From the NCBI GenBank assembly GCA_948567375.1, contig OX419761.1, positions 8,434,501 through 8,498,500 of the forward strand: 64,000 bases of DNA, read 5' to 3'. Of this stretch, positions 11,261 through 20,866 are shown piece after piece. Position 1 is the stretch's first letter. Every line of letters begins with the position of its first letter. Source of the DNA: Lunularia cruciata. Taxonomy: Eukaryota; Streptophyta; Marchantiopsida; Lunulariales; Lunulariaceae. The position numbers were made by a program, and so were the translations under genes. Under the pieces are notes generated by a model that saw nothing but the letters and a program-made list of their open reading frames with translations, did no database searches and was not told the DNA's origin.

Positions 11261-12460
11261 CAATCCCAATGGAACTAATCAAGCTCCCAATAAGCGGCTT
11301 GAAATCTCCTAATAGGATTCCTTGTTTCCTTGATCATTTCGCTCCACAACCTCCACTTGGGCAACTTGTCAAGGTCGTCCATTCTTGAGTGGACATTCAA
11401 TGCGATGCCCCAATCGATGACAATAAAAACAACCACCATTTTGTTGTAGTTTCTCTCTATCTGCCATGCCAAGTCTTTGTTGAATGGCATCAATCTCCAT
11501 TGGTGTTGGCTCCTCCACTTGTGTGTAGTGTATTGGTAGGCTCTATGGAGGTCAAGGTCAAGACCAAGTTGTTGCCACCAAGGAATCAAAAGGTTTGGCC
11601 AACCGCATGGCTTCCTCCAAGTGTTGTGGCTCTCGCATGGTTACCTCTAATTTGGTTCTCGCCTTCAAGCCCCTCACAAATTGATCCAGAGCTTCACCTT
11701 CCAATATATCTGGAATTTGCATGATGGTGTTTTGGAATTGCATGATGTAACTTCTTACAGAGCCACTCTGTTTCAACTCTACCAACTTACCCCATGTAGC
11801 TCGTGTGGCATTTATAGCTTGGAACCAACTAATTATTGCACTCTTGAATTCTGCCCATGTCAAGATTGGTGCAACAATTTGTCATTCAGCTTGCTCCACT
11901 CGGAATCTCCACCATAGCTTTGCTACTCCATCCACTTGGCTAGAAGCCAAGAGAATCTATTTTTGCTTGTCTTGTAGATTTGTAGCTTCAAAATAACATT
12001 CACAATCAAGCACAAAATTCTCCACTACACTCGGAAGATTCTTGCCTTCAAATACCTTGGGTTTAGGGAATCTGATCCAATCTTCTCCTTCTTGAATTGG
12101 TACTCTCTCCACTTGCTCTTGTCGTCAAAGTTCTTGTTCATTCCACAATCGAGTAAGGTGCTCGATTTGTTGTTGTATAGCAAGGATAACATTGGGTATT
12201 GCCACCACGGTTGCTACTCTATCACACCACTCCCAATCTATCTAATTTATTAACACATAGAAACAACACGTCCACCGTTCTCCATAAGTTACAACCAGAA
12301 GCACCAAGGGTTCTTCAGATATGGTGATCATATGTAGAAAATCTTGTCTAAAGTGCGAGGTGATGAATTGTGTGAAACGATGCTAGGGTAGTACTTGGAC
12401 CCAAAAATCCCAATGGTTTGGTGGAAGTGGATTTGGTGGTCCATAAATTCCATCCATCCC
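11261..12460 (-). pseudogene. Inner chromovirus gag with CCHC zinc knuckle
   Basis: 11558-11863 encodes a retrotransposon gag core (TWAEFKSAIISWFQ, ELKQSGSVRSYIMQF, QFVRGLKARTKLEV). A canonical zinc knuckle CFYCHRLGHRIEC (C-x2-C-x4-H-x4-C) lies at 11393-11431 in another frame. Gag packages the element RNA. The start codon region upstream toward the primer-binding site is not intact. A stop follows the knuckle within a few codons. Confidence 0.8.
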
Positions 12461-12463
12461 ATT

Positions 12464-12479
12464 TCCTACTCTGATACCA
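12464..12479 (-). other. Primer-binding site (initiator tRNA-Met) of inner chromovirus
   Basis: On the minus strand the base after the 5' LTR is followed by TGGTATCAGAGTAGGA. Eleven of its first twelve bases match the complement of the 3' end of plant initiator tRNA-Met (TGGTATCAGAGC). Confidence 0.85.
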
Positions 12480-12480
12480 A

Positions 12481-12895
12481 TGTAAAAGACCAAATCTGAG
12501 GAGAGAAATAGGAGAATGGAAACTCATATTGGGACACTTGAATGAGGGAAAACTCTGAATGCCTAGCATGAGCTTTAGCTTTGGTATTTATAGGTAGCAT
12601 ACAAGGCTCTTGAGAAGCTTCTCAAGAAGCTTCCTTGAGCTACTTTCTTAGAGTGCAAGCCAAGTTAACTAGTAAGCTTCTCAAGAAGCTTCCTTCTAGA
12701 AGCCACCTACTTGGCGTGCAAGCTAAGCTAATTAGAAGCTTCTAGAAGCTTCCTTCTAGAAGGAAGTGCAAGTTAACTAGTCAAGAAGCTTCCCAAGAAG
12801 CTTCCTACATGCTTTTAGAATATTCTAGGCTAATTTGGCTTATTCCCTACTTTGTTAGCCTTACTAGCTATGTTGCTAAACTCCATATTGTTACA
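12481..12895 (-). repeat. 5' LTR of inner chromovirus
   Basis: It begins TGTAAAAGACC and ends ATATTGTTACA on the plus strand. The TATA box on the element strand is TATAAATA (12585-12592). A heat-shock-element-like array occupies the region upstream of the box. AAGGC follows on the right, against AAGGG to the left of the other LTR. Confidence 0.88.
12600..12815. promoter_or_regulatory. Heat-shock-element-like array with a perfect four-unit element in 5' LTR
   Basis: The best match is GAAGCTTCTAGAAGCTTC at 12735-12752: four alternating units GAA-TTC-GAA-TTC with exact two-base gaps. TTCTAGAA follows at once. Further GAAGCTTC palindromes lie at both sides. On the element strand the array is upstream of TATAAATA, as expected of an enhancer in the LTR U3 region. 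Confidence 0.65.
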
Positions 12896-12900
12896 AAGGC

Positions 12901-14588
12901 CACGAGATACATTTACTATCAATCTTCATTTTTTGAAGTGGTTTCTATATCTTCCTCTTCAAATTTGTCTCTCGATGTGGTTCATAGGTTGCTTGTATGG
13001 AGGCCAAGGGCCTCTAAGATGACGAGCACAACAATTGATAGTTATGTGTCTAATTTGGCCATAATTGTAACATCATTGTTGTTCTACTTGAGCCCCTTCT
13101 CCCAATGGATCTCCTTCTTTCCTTTCTTTGACCTGACCTTGTTCTCCTTGGAGAGGTCTTGCTCCTCTATCTTAAAACCAAATGTTGCCCAATTCCATAG
13201 AAATTGGTCCATCAAAATGGTGTGTCCCAGCTTGATAGTTTTGCATCGGTGTTGTTGCTTCACCTACTCCAAGCACCCTTGCTATTCTTTGAGTGTAGGC
13301 AATGGCTTCAAAAATGGTACAAGGATTTTGCACCATTACCTCTTGGAAAATGCACTCTTTTAATTTTCTCTTGAAATTGTCAAAAACTTTGGTTGGACTC
13401 ATATCGGTTATCGCAACCTATAGATCTAGAAATGCCTCCACGTACTCTTGTATGCTATTCTTCTGCTTCAACCCCTAGAGTCTGGTTTGGACCATTTGCA
13501 CGGAATTCACAAATTGGAAATTCTTGAGCAGCCTCTCTTGCATGGCTATCCAAGTGATCAACAATGATCATTCTCAAGGGTCATACCATGTGAGGGCTTT
13601 ATCGGTGAAGTACACACACACAAACACACTTGCAGAATGATCAGTGATTTTCATTGTGAACAATCAAAGGTGTGGATTCATTCTTGAAATCCATTTTTCC
13701 ACTACTCCCATGGAATGTTATCTCTTGTAAGGCTCAATGTTGTATATCTTTTTTCATTTATAGTAACAATATGGCTTGGTTGTTGATTGAAATTGATGTA
13801 ATCGGCATGCATAACTCTTCAAGTACTTTGGTTGTTAGTGCTTATTGTTAAGTCGGCTCCCCTTCTTGCATTAATTGATCATTCTTGATAGTACATATTT
13901 GATTTTGCAATTCCTCCATGGTCATCTTGATTTCCCGAAACTCATTCAACATCCTTTGCACTCATTGCATCAACTCCTACAACTACAGATCCATGATTCC
14001 TACACATGGCCAATGCTCAATCACTACTTCCTTATTCAATAGAAGGTTAGAATCATCACTTGGGAGGGTGCACAAACTATGGGGACTGCCATTGGGACCT
14101 TAGAGGCTATCACTCATTGATAATATTTCTCACCAAAATTGCAGGTTACAAAATCCCTAAACATCACTTTTGGTCTAACTACATAACAGATTTCTACTTG
14201 CATGTTGAAAGGGTGAGGATTTGGTACATTCAGATCCATAATATCATAATAGAATGTAGATTGTCAAATCCTACTCTCTGTTGTATACCACCATAGGTAG
14301 AATCATCAAGTTTGGTGAATTCATCACTCTGTCCATGAATTTTGCTCCAAAATGATACACTAGAGATACTCTTATTTGCTCACGTTGGATGTACATAATC
14401 TTAATATGGAATGAATTCAAGAATGGGAAGCTAAGTGCAAGAAATTGTCTTCTTGGTGCCTCCATCCCATTTGCTCTCTAAAACACTTCCCAAGTCTAGC
14501 AATTGCACTATGTTCTCCTCTCTCAAATTACTCAATTCAATAGCTTGTGTTCTTCCAAGAGGGGTGATCCACTCTCTTGGATTAAAAT
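12901..14588 (-). pseudogene. Outer chromovirus gag region (broken)
   Basis: 13172-13402 on the minus strand encodes a gag-like helical stretch (VFDNFKRKLKECIFQEVMV, then EAIAYTQRIARVLG). The surrounding sequence up to the primer-binding site at 14589 is decayed. It continues the outer element after the nested insertion. The 184-codon plus-strand frame at 12809-13363 lies across this region and is its shadow. Confidence 0.6.
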
Positions 14589-14604
14589 ACCTGTTCTAAT
14601 ACCA
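14589..14604 (-). other. Primer-binding site of outer chromovirus
   Basis: The minus strand reads TGGTATTAGAACAGG directly after the LTR, close to the initiator tRNA-Met complement TGGTATCAGAGC. It lies at the exact position expected. Confidence 0.7.
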
Positions 14605-15184
14605 TTATAATACTCCAAGGACAAGAGATCTCTCCAAGAGAGAAAACACAAGTTTTATACTTTATAATCCAATGCCCCAAAGGAGCACTTTCTCTTTATT
14701 ATATAGCAAAGAGGATCCCCTCAAAGGAAGCTCCACCGTTGGATCAGATACATAAATTGGTGGCTTGTCTATAAGCTCCATCCTTGGATTAGTTATTTGG
14801 ATAGGTGACATGTTAGTCCTTGTCCTATTTATCACATTTGACCAAAGGGAATCTTTAGGGAATCTTCTTGTAGAGAGCTCAAAATCACATGAGTGAGGTA
14901 TTGTTGGAAAGCTCTCAATGAGATGAATGACAAGGGTGGAGGCAAGCCTTCATATCTTAAGGGAAGGAAATATTTTCCTATTTTTGAGACCTAATTCATC
15001 TATTTAGGCCTTTGAAATTAGCTGTAAAGTTTTCAGGTTATTTTTAGCTTTTGCCCTATTAGTAGAAATACTCTTTTGGTGACATCTCTGTCTGATCTAC
15101 TTAGCACATTGTACACAAAATCCTTCTAGGTGTTACTAAGCAAATTTTCACCTCCAGATAATATGTCTAGCTACTTGTATTACA
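14605..15184 (-). repeat. 5' LTR of outer chromovirus
   Basis: This is the fuller copy of the LTR, about 580 bp. It begins TTATAATACTCC after the primer-binding site and ends CTTGTATTACA. A fragment of the same LTR family at 58946 begins TGTAATG, suggesting that the first bases here have mutated from TG. The sequence CTCTTTATTATATAG may include the TATA region. Confidence 0.75.
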
Positions 15185-15249
15185 AGTGGGTATATAAAGA
15201 GAGGATTAAGAAAGGAAAGGCATCCATTACCCAATGAGCTTTGACTGTA

Positions 15250-15700
15250 GAGCAACTGCTGAGGTTGAGGCTTTGTAAGTACAACCTATATTTTTGCTAA
15301 TTAAAGAGTGAGATCTTTAACTTGAGAGTGCTATTATTATGGTTATTGATCTTGGAAGAACCTCTAACTCTAGAAGATACTTTTCTAAGAACTACCTTTT
15401 CATAAGTTTGTGGGAACTACCTCTTATGTTTACATTGTTGAAGTCCTCCCTTAAGGGTCATTTTGGAAGAGCTTTGATGTAAGAAAGTAGAAGATTAATT
15501 TGGGAATAAATGAGAGAATTTAAAGAGTGAGTGAGATAAACAAAAAAAAATCAATATTCTTGATGAACTTGATAAGATGAACTTGTTCTTCCTTCTATGA
15601 CATGGTACACATAAACATTATCATTAGATATATTTTGGATGAGATACAAGCTTAGCACTATTTCTATTTGTAGAGTAATTTCATACTCTTGTGCTTTAAG
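15250..15700. repeat. Dispersed repeat, right copy
   Basis: It is homologous to 61-480 in the same orientation. It carries TGAGGCTTTGTAAG, CTTGAGAGTGCTATTATTATGG and TTGATCTTGGAAGAACC. No coding sequence is recognised. Confidence 0.6.
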
Positions 15701-16425
15701 TAAGGGATTTTGAGACAAATATCCAACAAAAGGAAGCAAAGCCACTTTTACAATATGATCTATTCCAATGCACTTTTTTAACTTGAGTTTGTAGTATTAA
15801 CAAAATTGATAAGCTTGAATGTAGTTCCATCTAAACTTCCACATCACTTAGACGTTCTATATGGTCCCAAAACTTACAATTTAACACCAAACTTTAACTA
15901 TATAAAATAACACATATAATACAATATCTTTATAAATGCAAGTTTTCTACATACATATCAAGAGATGTAATAGCTTTTGTTCCTCCACCAAACATTTGAC
16001 CTTCCAAATCCTAAAGTTGCATTGGACCATTGTGAAAGACCTCAATGACTCAATTCACTTGAAAAGGTTATAATGAATACCTTGGAAGCTTCAAATAGCA
16101 ATTGTTATGTATTCAGGAATAAATCTCCATAATTTATATTTAGTTATCAACTAATATCATCATAAGACCTTTCCTTTCTTACTTGTACTATGACTGTTTC
16201 TACTCTTGTTCTTGGTTCTTCTCCAACTTTGCCAAAGGACTTAATCTATATTTGACTTGCTTATGTTAATAATATGCTAAATAAAATCCATAAGTGTGTA
16301 TTTCAAAGTTTAGTTGAATAATGTAATATATCTCATAAGTTTGATAATTTATGTATGTATCATGAAATGGCCAAAAAATGAAAAAAAACTTTGTATCCAA
16401 CTGGTTTGTATATGCACTTTTAAAT
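15701..16425. other. Spacer, nothing recognised
   Basis: AT-rich sequence with no credible frame, RNA gene or clear repeat. Confidence 0.4.
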
Positions 16426-16880
16426 GTTATTGGAAATAATTATAAATAAAATTTAATATTATAATAATTTAAAATATTTAGTCAATTTTTTATTAATTTT
16501 TTTTTTTTAATATATTTAATTTTTTCGTTATATTTTAATTTATTATAAACATTATATTTAAGTTTATCAAAAAATTTATTATTTATTGACTATAAACTTA
16601 AACTATATTTTTAATTTTAATTTAATAATCAAAATATTAATTAATATCAAAAAATTAAAATTTTATATTAAATATCATAATAATAATAATAAATTTTAAA
16701 TAATTAATAATATTATTATATATTTAAATTTGTTTAAAATTAATAATTATAATTTTTATTAATAATTATATCATATAAATACTATTTTATATTTCATTTC
16801 AGTATTTTATGATCTAAATTTTAAATTTAGATAATAAAATTATATATACAAATTAGAATATCTGCACCTCACTTTTATAT
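16426..16880. repeat. AT-only low-complexity block
   Basis: About 450 bp of almost pure A and T (runs such as TTAATTTTTTTTTTTTAATAT) with small inverted repeats. Similar blocks lie at 22690-22945, 29641-30430, 31840-32065 and 50220-50420. Confidence 0.7.
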
Positions 16881-17011
16881 AGATCGAATCAATTAAATTT
16901 GTTGTACGTAAATCGAATCAACTTAAAATTCAAAAACTGACCCGGTATCTGGAACTTTGTTCGAAACATCTCGACATTGACAAGTTCTCTTGTTATCCAC
17001 AAACCTCTCTC

Positions 17012-17277
17012 AAGAGCTGCAACTGATGAGGGCTCCCACCAACACATACTACGTAACTGTGATTCGCGTGTATAAGAAGATCTCGCCCACATTCTTGATG
17101 CAACTGGAAAGGGTACTTTACGCGAAACTTCTCAATTTGGCCGGCTCGCTTTTTGTGGCCATAACCCTCGCTTAAGAGCTGCAACTGATGAGTACTCCCA
17201 CGAACGCGTTCGTATCCGTGATTCGGTGTGTATGGTAAGACACTCGCTCACCCTCTTGTTGCAACTGGAAAGGAAAC
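17012..17277. repeat. Two-copy diverged tandem repeat, about 162-bp spacing
   Basis: AAGAGCTGCAACTGATGAG occurs near 17012 and again near 17174. Each is followed by a CTCCCAC block, a GTGATTCG block, a GTGTAT block and TTG-TGCAACTGGAAAGG. The copies differ at many sites but keep their order. Function is unknown; it lies downstream of the WRC gene. Confidence 0.7.
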
Positions 17278-17463
17278 ACTAGCACTTCAACAAGGATTCA
17301 AATTTTCCTAAAGAAAAAAAAACCAAGCACATTTCACCAAGCGGTTAATTTACCTACGTTTGTTTATAGATATTTATTTGTTTTTTTTGATTATTTAAAT
17401 TTATTCTACTTTATATCAATTTCAATTATATATAATCAATCAATCGAAATCACGTTATATACA

Positions 17464-17525
17464 ATACGATATGTTTTACAATATTTGAATATCAAATATT
17501 TAAATATTGTAAAAACATATCGTAT
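17464..17525. repeat. Long near-perfect hairpin
   Basis: ATACGATATGTTTTACAATA on the left pairs with TATTGTAAAAACATATCGTAT-type sequence on the right. Arms are about 23 bp with one bulged A, and the loop is about 15 bp and itself AT-palindromic. It could be a MITE remnant or fold in RNA. Confidence 0.7.
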
Positions 17526-17529
17526 AATC

Positions 17530-18127
17530 ATTTATACCATCACACTATCTAATTTTGTTTCAATAGACCAAATCTCCCTTGGTTGACATACCCAGGTATG
17601 AATCCCGAATGACATACCCTGAAATATGAAGACAAACCCGTCCGCTAGTCACCGACCATTCGGCACCGCATATCTGCATCCGACATTTGATCCTAAATGA
17701 ACAGCGTGAAAAACGCAATAGGTCGGGTGGCATTTCAGTAATTGGGGACAATCTGAAAATTAGATAATTTCCTGTGACAGCGTATCTTTAACACAAAATC
17801 GCGTAAGAGTCCTACTGAATCTTTCCAGGTCGTAAACTTGTTCAATGTAGAGCTAAGAGTTCCCAGATGACAAAATTGTTCGAGAAATTGCATAACTTCT
17901 GTCCATACGAAAAGTCGCTCTGCACACACGTTATATTCCCAGCAGAAAGGGAATTACAGCATGTCTCCGGTGCTCTAGATCTACTGAGGCAGGTGCACGA
18001 CGGAGAACGCTCCTCGAGCTTGGGGAATCACATAGTTCCAGAAGTCGGCATGCGGCGATAGGTCCTTAGCGCGATGATCAAGAAGCTACGAGGTCGGGTA
18101 CGAGATTTTGTACCCACCGAGGCGCAC
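17530..18127. other. Downstream flank of the WRC gene
   Basis: Mixed-composition sequence with no other recognised gene. It includes the 3' UTR of the minus-strand WRC gene. I could not identify a decisive polyadenylation site. Confidence 0.4.
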
Positions 18128-20866
18128 TCAGTTAATAGATTTCAGTGAACGAGCTTTGACGTTCTTTCTCCATTGCGTCTCATTTTGTTCGTTGGTCAAA
18201 TCTCCTTCGATCACCGCCGGAGTTTCTTTCACCTGTTTTCCGTTGCTTCTCCGCCTCTTTAAGGATTTCTTTGAGCCCAGTCTACCACTGTTCCTCAATC
18301 TGGCTAAACGATTGACTATCAGTTCATGGTGATGACGACACATGGAATACCCGTCTAACGCAGTCTCGTGACATTTCCAGCCTCTTCCATCGTAGCGTTT
18401 GCATATCTGAACGGCGACATCAGTGCTGGGATTCTGCAGTAGAGATGTCTGAGATTTACGGGAACTAATTTGAGCACCGTCTTCCGGTCTCAGGTTGCTG
18501 TCAGACTTGTCACGCAAATCGGTGCTACTGGAAATTTTACTCCTCGCTCGCTTGTTCCTCGAACCTGTATCATCCTGCTGATCGTCACCTCTATCGCGCT
18601 TTCCAATCCCATCAACAGAAGCAGCAGCCTGCTGTGAAACACCCGCGACTGCTGGAGAACTCTCTCGATCCTGCCCGTCACTTCCTTCGTCCTCATCGCC
18701 ATATCTATCTGGACGACCACTGCGCAAGAAAAACTTCCCTCCTTCAAGGTGTACGAAGTAGGGATTGCTCCGCATAACCTTGCCAACCTGAACACTAGGG
18801 AGCCCAATTTCCTCATCCAGTCCAGGCAGACCCTCCTCGATTATTTTTGACAGAGCCTCGCGAGCTGTAAGAACAGACTTCCCAGACAATCGCGAGAACA
18901 CACTATACAAGGAATATAAAAGTGACTCCTTCGGGTTGTTACTGGGATGATTGAGATCCCGTTCCAAGCTAGGCGCCCTGTCCACACGAGATACTTCAGC
19001 CCGCTCATTCGTGGATCTTGATACATCTTGGTCGCCCCTCACCCTACGAGATACAAATCAAGTAAGATGAAAACCTAAAGTCCACTGTAGTTGAATTTCA
19101 TTTGAAAACCTTCGATGCACTGAAGAAAGCACGTCACAATAAGTTAAACTGACCGATGAAGAGCCTTGCACTGAATTCACAGCCAGTTCTCATCTTTTAA
19201 TGAAGTAAAGTCCTCAATCGAGTCGAAGGCTGCTGGCGTGACCATTACAGCTACAAGGTTCTCGTCTAATATGCTTCTTTCTATCGAGTAAACCCAAGAA
19301 CGATACCTCTTATCCCCAATTCAAGACTACAAGTACAAAAGTCCACCAACTAACTCTCTTGTGCTGTAAGAAGTCTCTAATACCTTCCTGCATCCTCCGC
19401 GAGATTCGCAATCGCGCAGGGCCTGGTCCGCGTCTCGTCCGTTTTCACCTGCCATGAGCAAAATTTAAGGTTGATCGTTATCAGCGCTAGGTCTTCTTGC
19501 TATGCCGTAACCAAGTTGAAAGTACTTCCCAAAATTACTGCCAAACAAGCGGTCGTTGAAGCGATCACATATCTCTCAGTCGGTAGTAATCGAGGTCAAC
19601 TCAGACTTCTGTTCGGTTATCCGCAATCCGAGTTCAGTTAGGTACGCATAAGTCGGGGAGTATAGTATATCATTAGCACGTTCCTTCGTGTCGCTACACT
19701 CATAGCAGCTGTACCTTGCTCAAGGCCTGGCTACAATTATAGATTCCAAAGTTTTGAGGAACCCCGACTCATTAGTTCCTGCAGACTCGAAGCGAAAATA
19801 GAATTTGATCCAGGTAATCGAGCTTTGATAACTATGCGAAGTTTGGCTTATAAATCTCCGGTGGCATCACGAATCCAGTCGATTGATTGCACATTGAAAG
19901 TCTGATTTTGAATGAAGGATACGAAAGATCTTTACATATTTCTCAGGTTAAACTTCATGGGACTGTCCTCTCGATCTTGACCATGCTAGAATGTGTTACC
20001 AGCAATCCTGATGCTCCTAGTTGCCACATACCAGCCTGCTTATAAAACTCTTTGACTAACTTTAACTGATACATGATCTTTCATGATGGCTCGATTTTCC
20101 GATTTGGCCTTGCACTGGTGGATGAGGCGGTTTCAGAATAAAAGCGCTAAATTTGATTCCACAGCATTTCAAGTTTCGATGGCAAGGACACCAAATGGAG
20201 AAGGGCGTTTTCATTGGTTCGTAGGCGAAGAAAGCGAAATTGCATGTTCAGTAGATATAGACAGCGCGTTATGAATCTAAGACAATGTTTCAAACCTCTG
20301 TATTGTGTCTTGCGTCTGACATGATTCCTCCAGTCTGACTCCCGATCTTTTCTTTCCTGGGCAGCATTGTCTCCGCCCGCAAGTAGTCCACACTCTGTGC
20401 TTCTGCAGTGAAACCCTGCACATCATACTTCCCGACATTTATTCAAGCAACCAAGCATAATCGAGGAGGTCGAGACCATCAGAATATGTCTCTTGCTCGC
20501 ACAGCTCTCTTTTAGTTATGGTCGGGTTAATACGATGAGTGCAGAAACTTGACAGTAGTACAGCACGCGCATGCACCTCAGTCCAATCGATATGGTGAGT
20601 GGGTATAGCAGATGAAGAAATCCACTATGACGACATACCTCGAGTTTATTGGTGCGAGGGTAGGCCACATAAATCCTAACGGGTGACGCATCGTGCCTTT
20701 CAGCTTCTTTTCTGGTCACCTCGTGCTGCTTTGCTCTAGAACAATAGCTGTTTTGACCTACAAAGTGCTGCTGAACTTCGTGGGTGATGGATGACAGCGG
20801 ACGTGAGACGTGAGACGATGCAGTTGGTGTTTCTACAATCACTGGCTGGCGTTTCCGTATTCTCAT
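18128..20866 (-). CDS. WRC-domain nuclear protein, three exons
   Basis: Exons (minus strand): 20866-20639, 19448-19384, 19043-18128. Donors are GAG|GTATGT and AAG|GTATTA; acceptors are GGCAG|GTG and CGTAG|GGT. Phases join to a 402-residue protein with no internal stop. The ATG context AACAATGAG is good, and the protein begins MRIRKRQPV, an opening I associate with plant WRC proteins. Residues 312-336 hold a perfect WRC zinc motif (C312, C322, C333, H336; C-x9-C-x10-C-x2-H). Residues about 136-206 look like a small winged-helix module (LTAREALSKIIEEGLPGL, VGKVMRSNPYFVHL). Basic patches near 260-267 and 359-366 suggest nuclear entry. There is no QLQ domain, so it is not a growth-regulating factor. 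A DNA-binding or chromatin role is inferred. Extra small exons in intron 1 cannot be excluded. Confidence 0.85.

Larger units (their letters stand above)
5750..12895 (-). mobile_element. Inner chromovirus (Ty3/gypsy) with heat-shock-element-like LTRs
   Basis: This complete but degenerate LTR retrotransposon is nested in the outer chromovirus. LTRs are at 12481-12895 (5') and 5750-6156 (3'). Internal order on the minus strand is primer-binding site, gag with CCHC knuckle, protease, RT, RNase H, integrase, chromodomain, LTR. Flanking five-base sequences are AAGGG on the left and AAGGC on the right, compatible with a 5-bp target duplication with one change. Integrase is further interrupted by 6781-8439. 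LTR lengths are 415 and 407 bp, with several substitutions and indels between them. The same family occurs as a solo LTR at 28513-28938 and as an internal fragment at 62873-64000. Confidence 0.88.
1812..15184 (-). mobile_element. Outer Ty3/gypsy chromovirus, degenerate, split by a nested element
   Basis: This is an LTR retrotransposon on the minus strand. Its 5' LTR lies at 14605-15184 and its 3' LTR at about 1812-2309. Between them run gag (around 13.2 kb), protease, reverse transcriptase, RNase H, integrase and a chromodomain (2.4 kb). The body is interrupted at 5750-12895 by a second chromovirus in the same orientation. A primer-binding site complementary to initiator tRNA-Met and a polypurine tract lie at the expected LTR junctions. 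Every domain has stops or frameshifts. The two LTRs differ greatly, and the left one has lost its outer part, so this is an old insertion. Confidence 0.85.

Noticed and set aside
12809-13363. Plus-strand 184-codon open frame
   Set aside because: It begins in the inner LTR and runs antisense to the outer gag region; no domain, and the opposite strand explains the sequence.
18128-19042. Single-exon reading of the WRC frame starting at a GTG
   Set aside because: GTG is not a plant start; an AG acceptor lies directly upstream, and two further exons join in phase to an ATG at 20866.
18128-20866. Growth-regulating factor (GRF) identity
   Set aside because: The WRC motif is present but no QLQ domain can be read in any exon.
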